From positions 124,001 to 188,000 of the forward strand of contig URPH01000002.1 of the NCBI GenBank assembly GCA_900549665.1: a stretch of DNA of 64,000 nt. Reading direction: 5' to 3'. This document shows, piece after piece, positions 52,415 to 60,773 of the stretch. The position numbers and the translations under genes are program-made. This DNA is from an uncultured Lachnospiraceae bacterium (GTDB lineage: Bacteria; Bacillota; Clostridia; Lachnospirales; Lachnospiraceae). The notes under the pieces were generated by a model. The model was not told the DNA's origin and ran no database searches. It worked only from the letters and a program-made list of their open reading frames with translations. The first letter of the stretch is position 1. The number at the start of each line of letters is the position of its first letter.

Positions 52415-53206
52415 TCACATATCCTGCATATATTTTTTGCGGTATTCCTCAATTTCTTCATATGCTGCATCATTGACGACCTTGATATAGGTGCCTTTCA
52501 TACCGGAGCTCCTTGATTCGATAATGCCGGCACTTTCAAACTTGCGCAGCGCATTGACGATCACACTCCGTGTAATGCCTACCCGGTCAGCGATCTTGCT
52601 GGCAACCAAAATGCCCTCCACACCATTCATCTCATCAAAAATATGTACGATCGCCTCAGCCTCTGAAGAAGACATTGTACCAAGAGCAGCCTTTACCACA
52701 TGATGCTTGCGGGATTCCTCTGCATTTTCCTCATTGACGGAGCGCAGCATCTCAAGTCCCACAACCGTCACGCCATACTCTGTCAGGATAATGTCATCAA
52801 TATCGTACTGATCATTGCACTTGTATAAGAAGAGTGTGCCCAGACGCTCACCTGCGATTTCGATCGGAACGATCACTGCCTGATACTTTATGTTGTCGGT
52901 TGTTTCAAATCCAAGTGTGGACAAATTGACATTTTCTTTAGTACTCAGCACTGACAAAAAACGATCATTGAGCATCGGATCAATAAAGCTGCCCACATCC
53001 CCATCGATAAGCTCTGTGATACGCTCGATCTCCGGTCTCTCTCCCACACCTAAAATCTTGCCCTTTCTACTGATCACAAGGACATTGGATAAGAGGATTT
53101 CCTTCATCACATCACAGATGTCATTGAAAACAACCTTACTTGAATTATTATTGTGCAACAATTTGCCGATTTTTCTGGTTTTATCCAGAAGCTGTACACT
53201 GCTCAT
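52415..53206 (-). CDS. codY: GTP/branched-chain amino acid responsive repressor CodY
   Basis: 263 aa. N-terminal GAF ligand domain (begins SSVQLLDKTRKIGKLLHN) and C-terminal winged helix with the near-invariant recognition region ASKIADRVGITRSVIVNAL plus GMKGTYIKVVND. It represses stationary-phase genes when GTP and branched-chain amino acids are plentiful; in B. subtilis it also represses motility genes. Located between topA and flgB as in Bacillus, but without codV, clpQ and clpY. Confidence 0.97.
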   Translation of the reverse strand: MSSVQLLDKTRKIGKLLHNNNSSKVVFNDICDVMKEILLSNVLVISRKGKILGVGERPEIERITELIDGDVGSFIDPMLNDRFLSVLSTKENVNLSTLGFETTDNIKYQAVIVPIEIAGERLGTLFLYKCNDQYDIDDIILTEYGVTVVGLEMLRSVNEENAEESRKHHVVKAALGTMSSSEAEAIVHIFDEMNGVEGILVASKIADRVGITRSVIVNALRKFESAGIIESRSSGMKGTYIKVVNDAAYEEIEEYRKKYMQDM

Positions 53207-53263
53207 TTGTCATTTCACCCTTTGTAAAACCATATGTTTGTTGATACATTACCATATAAATCC

Positions 53264-53292
53264 AGTGTAGCATTATTTTCACACATATGCAA
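53264..53292 (-). promoter_or_regulatory. Promoter of codY
   Basis: Minus strand: -35 TTGCAT (53292-53287), 17-bp spacer, -10 TACACT (53269-53264), 58 bp before the codY ATG. Confidence 0.65.
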
Positions 53293-53303
53293 ACAAAAAG
53301 TGG

Positions 53304-53318
53304 AATTGTCTGAAAATT
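53304..53318. promoter_or_regulatory. CodY-binding box upstream of codY
   Basis: AATTGTCTGAAAATT matches the published CodY consensus AATTTTCWGAAAATT at 14 of 15 positions. It lies 11 bp upstream of the codY -35 and its edge touches the topA stop codon. It suggests autoregulation of codY. Confidence 0.75.
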
Positions 53319-55387
53319 TATTTTTTTACATTCTCTACGTATCCGCATTTTTCATCGGCACAGCAAAGCTTATTTCCCTTTTGGATCAGTACATTACCGC
53401 ACTTCGGACATTTTTTGTCTGTCGGGCGCTGCCATACCATAAAATCACACTCCGGATAGCCCTCACAACCATAAAATCTGCGTCCCTTCTGGGTACGTTT
53501 TACAACAATATCTTTTCCGCACCTCGGACATTTGACACCGATTTTTTCTAAATACGGCTTGGTATTACGGCACTCCGGAAATCCCGGGCAGCCTAAAAAT
53601 TTACCGTGCGGTCCGTATTTGATCACCATATTGCGTCCGCAAAGATCACATTTGACATCGGTCTCTTCATCGGCGATCTTAACATGCTCCAGATTCTTTT
53701 CCGCTGCTTCTACAGCTGCTTCCAGATCGGGATAGAAATTTTTGAGAATGACCTTCCAGTTGGCACTGTCTTCTTCAATACCATCCAGAAGTGATTCCAT
53801 ATTGACTGTGAAGTTGACATCCACAATGCTCGGAAAAGCTTCCTTCATCATGTTGTTGACAACATCACCGATCTCTGTCATAAACAGATTTTTGCCCTCC
53901 TTGCCGACATAACGGCGGGCTAAGATCGTGGTAATGGTCGGTGCATAGGTAGAAGGTCTTCCTATCCCAAGCTCTTCCATCGTATGAACCAGACTTGCCT
54001 CTGTATAATGTGCCGGAGGCTGTGTGAAATGCTGGTCATAGTGAAACTCTGAAAAAGAAAGCTTCGTGTCCATGCTAAGAGAATTTAAAAGCTTATTGGG
54101 CTCAGCCTTTTCACTGTCAGATTCGGTATAAACACTCATAAAACCATCAAATTTGACCTTGCTTGCTGCCACGCTGAAACGATAATCGGCCGCATCGATC
54201 TTAACCGAGGTAGTCTCATATACAGCCGGTGCCATCTGGCTTGCTGCAAATCGTTTCCAGATCAGCTGATAGAGTCTGAACAGATCCTTTGCCATGGAAT
54301 CCTTGATGGAGGACGGGAGTCTGTTGATATCTGTCGGACGGATGGCCTCATGTGCATCCTGGATCTTGCCTTTATTTTCTTTCTTGGCAGAAGCTGCAGC
54401 CAGATATTCCTCGCCATAGCTTTCTTTTATAAAATCAGCCGCGGCTTTGGCAGCCTCATCGGAAATACGGGTAGAGTCGGTACGCAGGTAACTGATCAGA
54501 CCGACGGTTCCCTGTCCCTTGATCTCCACACCTTCGTATAACTGCTGTGCAAGACGCATGGTCTTTTGTGTGGAATAATTTAATACCTTGGATGCCTCCT
54601 GCTGTAAGGTGGAGGTCGTAAAAGGTAAGGGCTGTTTACGGATACGCTCTCCGACCTTAATATCCGAAATCTTGTATTCGGCATCTGCCAGATCTTTTAA
54701 AATGCCGTCTAACTGCTCTTTTGAGCCGATAGAAAGCTTTTCATCCTTTTTCCCGTAGAATTTAGCCACCAGAGGTTTCTTTTCGCCTTTTATAGCCAGA
54801 TCCGCCTCTAAGGTCCAGTATTCTTCGGGAATAAACGCATTGATCTCATCTTCTCTGTCACCGATCAGACGCAAAGCTACCGACTGCACACGTCCCGCAC
54901 TCAGTCCACGCTTTACTTTTTCCCACAACAAAGGGGAAATCCTATATCCCACCATACGATCCAGGATACGTCTGGTCTGTTGTGCATTGACCAGATTCAT
55001 ATCAATTTCACGCGGATGTTTTAAAGATTCCCTGACTGCTGTCTTGGTAATTTCATTAAATGTGATTCGGTATACTTTTTTATCCTGCAGCTTTAAGGCT
55101 TCATATAAGTGCCATGAAATTGCCTCTCCCTCACGGTCCGGGTCAGTCGCAAGATAGATTTTTTCCGCTTTTTTTACTTCCTTGCGGAGTGCTGATAAAA
55201 TATCGCCCTTTCCCCGGATCGTAATATACTTTGGTTCATAATCGTGTTCAATATCAATTCCCAGTGTTGACTTTGGAAGATCTCTGACATGTCCGTTGCT
55301 TGCCATAACCTCATAGTTGGAACCCAGGAATTTTTTGATTGTTTTCACCTTGGCAGGTGATTCCACGATGACCAGATATTTTGCCAT
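53318..55387 (-). CDS. topA: DNA topoisomerase I
   Basis: 689-aa type IA topoisomerase that relaxes negative supercoils. Toprim: YLVIVESPAKVKTIKKFLG and ATDPDREGEAISWH; active-site Tyr in ISYLRTDSTRISD; three C-terminal zinc ribbons (CDLCGR...CPGFPEC, CPRCGK...CEGYPEC, CPKCGN...CADEKC). The ATG at 55387 has AAGGGG 8 nt upstream and gives the conserved MAKYLVIVESPAK start; the frame is open 21 codons further through the promoter. Confidence 0.97.
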   Translation of the reverse strand: MAKYLVIVESPAKVKTIKKFLGSNYEVMASNGHVRDLPKSTLGIDIEHDYEPKYITIRGKGDILSALRKEVKKAEKIYLATDPDREGEAISWHLYEALKLQDKKVYRITFNEITKTAVRESLKHPREIDMNLVNAQQTRRILDRMVGYRISPLLWEKVKRGLSAGRVQSVALRLIGDREDEINAFIPEEYWTLEADLAIKGEKKPLVAKFYGKKDEKLSIGSKEQLDGILKDLADAEYKISDIKVGERIRKQPLPFTTSTLQQEASKVLNYSTQKTMRLAQQLYEGVEIKGQGTVGLISYLRTDSTRISDEAAKAAADFIKESYGEEYLAAASAKKENKGKIQDAHEAIRPTDINRLPSSIKDSMAKDLFRLYQLIWKRFAASQMAPAVYETTSVKIDAADYRFSVAASKVKFDGFMSVYTESDSEKAEPNKLLNSLSMDTKLSFSEFHYDQHFTQPPAHYTEASLVHTMEELGIGRPSTYAPTITTILARRYVGKEGKNLFMTEIGDVVNNMMKEAFPSIVDVNFTVNMESLLDGIEEDSANWKVILKNFYPDLEAAVEAAEKNLEHVKIADEETDVKCDLCGRNMVIKYGPHGKFLGCPGFPECRNTKPYLEKIGVKCPRCGKDIVVKRTQKGRRFYGCEGYPECDFMVWQRPTDKKCPKCGNVLIQKGNKLCCADEKCGYVENVKK

Positions 55388-55426
55388 TTTCATATCCCCT
55401 TTGATTTTACTCTTACAATGGTACAA

Positions 55427-55455
55427 ACTATACACGAAAAAATCCTGCATGTAAA
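55427..55455 (-). promoter_or_regulatory. Promoter of topA
   Basis: Minus strand: -35 TTTACA (55455-55450), 17-bp spacer, -10 TATAGT (55432-55427), 40 bp before the topA ATG. It follows the pilin-cluster terminator. Confidence 0.7.
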
Positions 55456-55470
55456 GCAGTTTTTTTCAAT

Positions 55471-55511
55471 TCCATAAAAATACGATGAAACCATTTCTGA
55501 TTTCATCGTAT
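55471..55511 (-). terminator. Terminator of the pseudopilin/DUF5057 gene set
   Basis: Perfect 11-bp stem ATACGATGAAA / TTTCATCGTAT (55480-55490 and 55501-55511), 10-nt loop, followed on the minus strand by TTTTTATGG. Located 20 bp after the stop of the 1731-aa gene. Confidence 0.9.
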
Positions 55512-55530
55512 CTTATTGTAGCTTTTATTT

Positions 55531-58500
55531 TTAGTCCAGATCAAGTAAATCTGCTTTTACAACCGACAGTGCCTGATATGCTTTTTTGGTTGTTGTGTTT
55601 GTGCCGTATCCGGATGTGGATACTGATGTAATTGTCGTCTGGGCTTCAACCAGGATTGTAAAGCCTGCATTATCATTTAATAGGTTCATCGGCAGATAGA
55701 AGCCATATGCCCTTCCGGATTCGATACCGTTTAAGGAACCGTCCTTATTGCGATTCATGGCTGTATCCTCTACCTTCATGCCGCTTGTTTTGTATGTATA
55801 GATCCGGTTTGAAATATCTACCGCCGAAACCGTCGTGCCATCTACGTCAAGAGAAACAACATCCAACTTCGTGCCGTCCGGCATCTTGTAGTACATTTTA
55901 TTGTTTTCCTCATCCTTGATGACATTTGCAACCTGCAGATAATATCTGGTTTTGATATTTTTGGTTCCACGTACAAAGTTGTTGTCGCCTACCCTGTAAT
56001 AGATCATGGTTCCGTCCGAAGCTGTGACGCCCTTTCCGGCCTCTGTATTCGGATCTACAAATTTATATCTGTACTCTGTAGAATTATTCTGCTTCAGAAT
56101 AGATGAATCAAATTTGTTGCCGGAGCCCTTTTTGGGATCGGTTACATTGCCATCATATGGAACGATAACTGAGGTAATCGGCTTATCATTAACATCCAGC
56201 GAGTCATAAAATCCTACGGAAGGATTGGAAACACCGGTCTGGTAAGCAGCTATCAGAGTATTGATAAAAAGCTCTGCCTCGTCAAGTCCGCAGTTGGTCA
56301 GGTCCCGATGTCCTGCACCGGTATAGGTTACATTACCGTCATTGTAGATATAATAGCCGTTCGCCGGATCTACAGAAGCACCGATCGTATCACTATAAGG
56401 ATTTTGTCCCCGGTCATTACTATTATTGGAATTACCAAGTGCATACCATACTACTACATCCGATTCGCCGTCATTGTCCAGATCTGAAGTCAGATCCAGC
56501 GTATAGTACTGACTGTGTGTAGACGTTGTCGTAAATGATTTCTTCAGTCGATACGGATAATTGGTAATCTGTCCTTCATTGATCTGTTCCACTGTATATT
56601 GCGGACCAAGTCCCGGCTGATGCTGATCACTCCAGCTACCTTTACCCCAGCCGATTGAAGCATACGCATTGATCCATGACCTGCCATCACCATTGAAACG
56701 ACACCATTCGATCAACATGGTAGACAGTCCCTGCGTTTCGGGAGCGATCATATTGCGCATGGAGTTGGGCTGATATGAAACCTCTTTTCCGGAGCCTTCG
56801 ATAACGGATAATACATCAGCATTTTCACTCCTTGTATAAGCAAGACCGGAATGGAGATACTCTTTACCGCCCTTTGTCATAGCCTCCCTGAACTTTGTGT
56901 TTCCTTCATTTCCTCTAACCGTCAGTGCACTCCATGCATTTAACATGGTCACTTTATTTTTGGAGGTGATCGGATCCGGCTCTACAAGCAGATCCTGCGA
57001 AACACCATATAAATCTGCTCCAAACAGATTACGCAATACACGGTTTTGCGATATACCGGTCCTGAAATGGATAAAGTCATGAGAGGTCAGAACCGGCTTA
57101 CCAACCTTGATAAATGCCTGCAAAGCATCCATGGCATCACGGTCTGTAAAGCCCCTATAGTCATCACCAAATGCACAGACAACCATATCTACACCAATCT
57201 CATTATCATAACCCAGACTCTTCAGATTACTGTTTTGTCCATTATTTAATGTTGTCTCTATACAATTCTCGATCGATACATTCTGGATCACAAAATCCTT
57301 AAAGAAGGTATCATATGAATTTGCGGCATACTCGGCCTTGGACATAATCTGTATCTGCTGGTTTGCCGGTAATTCCTGATTGGACTTTTCGACATTGCTT
57401 TTGTATTCATTGTATTTCTGACCAACCAGTCTCTCATAATCGGTAACATTTATCGTACGGATATATAATTCATAATCGGGTACATTATTTAATAATAAAG
57501 CCCATACATTATTGCTGTTTCTTAATCTGCCATCATACAGAAGCGGTTCCATATTCAGTGAAGAATTATTATTTGTAATCTGGAGAATACGGATCTTTTT
57601 CTTTTTCGTCGGATCATCCTTATCCTTTACAAGCGTATAACCGGTATCCGAAGCATGGATATGGCTGAAACCGGGTGCATTGGAACGGATATCCAGCTTC
57701 CAGTTTAAAAGACCGCTGAAATCATCTGAAATATCTCTGCGGAGCGTATATGCCACACCCGGAGATAATACATAGTTGTTTGCATCGTCCTTGGGAGCTT
57801 CCTTTCCGTCTCCCTCCGTCCTTATAACAATATCCTGAACATTCTCTGTCGTCTTTGAAAACTTACCGTCCTTGTTGATATCCACATACAAAGCTACAGA
57901 GAAACCATACTCGGATACTGCTTCACCGGCTCCGTCAATGGAAAACTTATATTCCAGATAACGGGTACCGTCCGGATCCTTTGTCGTCAGAGAAGTTGTT
58001 GTGGTAATAACGCCATTATCCTGTGCCGTATAACTATAAGGAGTCGGCTTATCCGTCAGATTCAAAATCAGCTTTTCCGTTGAAACATATTCCGCAAGCA
58101 GCTCCCTGTCTACCAGTCCCTGTTTGATATCGGAAACCGCAACCACATTTTCATGTACCGCTCCGGAAGCAGAATTGATATATCCTCCCGAATTTCCGGA
58201 TACCGTATATTCCTTTCCCAACGCATAATTCAGAAATTCATACAGGTTGGAGGAATTATCGATACGTCCATAGTTGTCATTGTTATCCACAGTTCCCTGC
58301 ACGATCGTAGGATTGATACGGGTATTTTTGATATTCTGCGACGTAGTAACATCCGGTGTACCCATCAACTCTTCTGCAACCAGAACAAGTGCATTTGCCT
58401 CTACAAATTCCTCAAGCTTTGTCAGCTTGTTTTTAGTAATATCACGTCCTGGATAGCGGGTTGTACGCAAACTTCCGTCAGCATATATCTCATTGTCAAG

Positions 58501-60726
58501 CCAGCCGGAAACACCACCATAACCGTTACCGTCACCTCCCGGTGAGTTACCGAAGACGCGTACCTTATCACCGACATTGTAATACAGATTGCCCGTCATA
58601 TTGGTATCATTAAAAACAGACAGATTTCTGGATTTACCAAGCTTATAGGAATGACTGCCATCATCCCATATATATGTATTTCTTTCCCTGTTATCCGTAT
58701 AATACAGGTTATTTCCGTCCCTGGTCGTCTCATCTCCAATATAGATGATATCATAGCTTTCAACCAGATCCTCACTGCGTGCATTAAACTCACTGACCGT
58801 CATAGAGGTAAAGTTGATAAACTGGATACGGTCACTGTAAAAAGAGGAAAGATATTCATTGACAAACTCTTTACGATTTTCAATAATCTGATTTTCCTTC
58901 TGATTATTCTTATCAAATTCCGAATATTCACGTGAACCTCTTGCCGTATTGTACAGGAAAGCAGGCACAGGCTGGATCTCCAATACATTTAAGGTAAGCT
59001 TCATTGCATCCAGATCCGCACCGGTGCTGACTAAAATATACTGGATACATACTGCCGGACTGATCGAATTGGACACCATTTTGGTAATGGCATTGGCATT
59101 GGAAGTCTCGATATATTTACTTACCGCAGACAGTCCGGATGCAACAATCGTGTCTGTATATGGCGTGTTAAAATCACCGTTAGCAAAATTATCCAGTGCA
59201 TCTACCATCGATTTGGGCGACTTAAAGTCTGACATATGATGATTGTATACATAGGTATTGCCCGTTACAAAGTTGCCGTTTCCGGTTCCTGCCGGAATCT
59301 TGTTTTCTTTTAAATAATCAATAAATGCAGTGTCTGCCCATGCAGAATCAGCTAATACATATACTTCATATTCTTTGCCACCATCCGTCACATCTACCTT
59401 TTTAAACCATGCCGGATGCTCCTCTGAGGTGCTGCGATAAGTTGCCATCTGGGATTTCTGCCATAATAACAGAGCCAGCTTACTGATGTTGTTATCAAGT
59501 GCATCATTGTATAATGCATAATCCATCATAACAGCCTTGTGCTTGTAGTTGATCTCATCCGTGTAGATCTGTTTCATAACCTCAGCAGACAGATCTACAT
59601 TGGCATTCTTGTATTTTTCATATGTTCCTGATATATAAATAAAATCAGCATTTGTAATATCATCGACTGTAACCTGATCAGCCGCTTTTACCGTGTACGG
59701 AGTATTGAGTCCGGCATTTTCATATACCGACAAATCTCCTAATACATATTCATTCCACCAGTCGCTGGAATGGTACTTGGTCTGGTCGCTGACAGAGTAA
59801 TATACATTACCGAGATTTCCATTTTGAGCTACAGAATAGCCTTTGTACAACTGAAAAGGGACCGCAACACCTTCTACATCCACAAAGTCCAGATTACCGG
59901 TTCCTGTGGAATCATAAGTAATAAGCGGCGTTCCATCTGTTTTTTTCGGAAGGCTCATTGCAGTTGTATCTACAGCAACTATGCTGTTATAGCTTACAGA
60001 TACAACCTCTCCCAACGAGTTTCTACTGACACTAACATCATAAATCTTATTCTGGTCAGCTTCATTGATACGATAGAAGTTATCGTCTATCTTATATTTA
60101 CCGGTTCCGGTTGTATTGGGCTTATAATAACCATTTACAAGACGACTACCCAAAGATTCGGAAAAGAGACCGTTGTTAAACTGTGAGAAAACAGCTGTAT
60201 GCGCATAAATCGGATACTCACCGATCTTGGTATTGTAACCACCATCCGGACCTGCCGGCTTGATAATACCATATTCATAGTAGTTTCTCATGGTATCCTT
60301 AAAAGCATCACTTGTTTTGTTTACCGAAATACCACCCCATGAATTAAATGTCAACGGTACACCATGTACACCGCCTCGCGTAGCTGTAATCGGCTCCTGC
60401 GGTGAACTATTATTATTTCCTGTCAGGGAATTGGCATAATTGTTACCACCGCCCAATGTCATAAAATAACCAAGCTCTGAAGCTTCATCAATTGTGTAAT
60501 CTACGTTTTCAACTCTTCCGCTATGAGGTGTCGATGCCGGTACAATTTCCAGAATTTTCACCTGAGTTCTGCTACTGGTGTACTTTGCAGTTATGCCATC
60601 GAATACAGCGGTCACAGCTTCAACATCCTTGGAATCGTGTACCAAAGCTACTGTCAATGTAACCCCTGCAATCAACAAGGCCGTAAACGCCATTAAAAAT
60701 CTCTTTTTTACCTTCGTCATCTTCAT
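55531..60726 (-). CDS. Giant secreted protein, DUF5057-like, with three related alpha/beta segments
   Basis: 1731 aa. An N-terminal signal peptide or anchor (KKRFLMAFTALLIAGVTLTV) indicates export. Three regions begin with a similar predicted strand, VKILEIVP (about 57), LNVLEIQP (about 579) and IRILQITN (about 1044); each is followed by a strand with small acidic or Gly end (ADFIYISGT, YDIIYIGDE, VDMVVCAFGDD) and a later strand such as KPVLTSHD, as in ThuA/glutamine-amidotransferase-like folds. The C-terminal part (about 1450-1731) looks like beta-sandwich. No LPXTG motif or repeats for wall binding. It is the last gene after two prepilins and so may be an export-linked or surface partner. 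GGAG lies 6 nt before the ATG. Family assignment is by recollection of context and is moderate; enzymatic activity is not shown. Confidence 0.6.
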   Translation of the reverse strand: MKMTKVKKRFLMAFTALLIAGVTLTVALVHDSKDVEAVTAVFDGITAKYTSSRTQVKILEIVPASTPHSGRVENVDYTIDEASELGYFMTLGGGNNYANSLTGNNNSSPQEPITATRGGVHGVPLTFNSWGGISVNKTSDAFKDTMRNYYEYGIIKPAGPDGGYNTKIGEYPIYAHTAVFSQFNNGLFSESLGSRLVNGYYKPNTTGTGKYKIDDNFYRINEADQNKIYDVSVSRNSLGEVVSVSYNSIVAVDTTAMSLPKKTDGTPLITYDSTGTGNLDFVDVEGVAVPFQLYKGYSVAQNGNLGNVYYSVSDQTKYHSSDWWNEYVLGDLSVYENAGLNTPYTVKAADQVTVDDITNADFIYISGTYEKYKNANVDLSAEVMKQIYTDEINYKHKAVMMDYALYNDALDNNISKLALLLWQKSQMATYRSTSEEHPAWFKKVDVTDGGKEYEVYVLADSAWADTAFIDYLKENKIPAGTGNGNFVTGNTYVYNHHMSDFKSPKSMVDALDNFANGDFNTPYTDTIVASGLSAVSKYIETSNANAITKMVSNSISPAVCIQYILVSTGADLDAMKLTLNVLEIQPVPAFLYNTARGSREYSEFDKNNQKENQIIENRKEFVNEYLSSFYSDRIQFINFTSMTVSEFNARSEDLVESYDIIYIGDETTRDGNNLYYTDNRERNTYIWDDGSHSYKLGKSRNLSVFNDTNMTGNLYYNVGDKVRVFGNSPGGDGNGYGGVSGWLDNEIYADGSLRTTRYPGRDITKNKLTKLEEFVEANALVLVAEELMGTPDVTTSQNIKNTRINPTIVQGTVDNNDNYGRIDNSSNLYEFLNYALGKEYTVSGNSGGYINSASGAVHENVVAVSDIKQGLVDRELLAEYVSTEKLILNLTDKPTPYSYTAQDNGVITTTTSLTTKDPDGTRYLEYKFSIDGAGEAVSEYGFSVALYVDINKDGKFSKTTENVQDIVIRTEGDGKEAPKDDANNYVLSPGVAYTLRRDISDDFSGLLNWKLDIRSNAPGFSHIHASDTGYTLVKDKDDPTKKKKIRILQITNNNSSLNMEPLLYDGRLRNSNNVWALLLNNVPDYELYIRTINVTDYERLVGQKYNEYKSNVEKSNQELPANQQIQIMSKAEYAANSYDTFFKDFVIQNVSIENCIETTLNNGQNSNLKSLGYDNEIGVDMVVCAFGDDYRGFTDRDAMDALQAFIKVGKPVLTSHDFIHFRTGISQNRVLRNLFGADLYGVSQDLLVEPDPITSKNKVTMLNAWSALTVRGNEGNTKFREAMTKGGKEYLHSGLAYTRSENADVLSVIEGSGKEVSYQPNSMRNMIAPETQGLSTMLIEWCRFNGDGRSWINAYASIGWGKGSWSDQHQPGLGPQYTVEQINEGQITNYPYRLKKSFTTTSTHSQYYTLDLTSDLDNDGESDVVVWYALGNSNNSNDRGQNPYSDTIGASVDPANGYYIYNDGNVTYTGAGHRDLTNCGLDEAELFINTLIAAYQTGVSNPSVGFYDSLDVNDKPITSVIVPYDGNVTDPKKGSGNKFDSSILKQNNSTEYRYKFVDPNTEAGKGVTASDGTMIYYRVGDNNFVRGTKNIKTRYYLQVANVIKDEENNKMYYKMPDGTKLDVVSLDVDGTTVSAVDISNRIYTYKTSGMKVEDTAMNRNKDGSLNGIESGRAYGFYLPMNLLNDNAGFTILVEAQTTITSVSTSGYGTNTTTKKAYQALSVVKADLLDLD

Positions 60727-60773
60727 TGCTCTCTCCTATTCGGAAAATATTGTAAAACTCTTATTCCATCACA

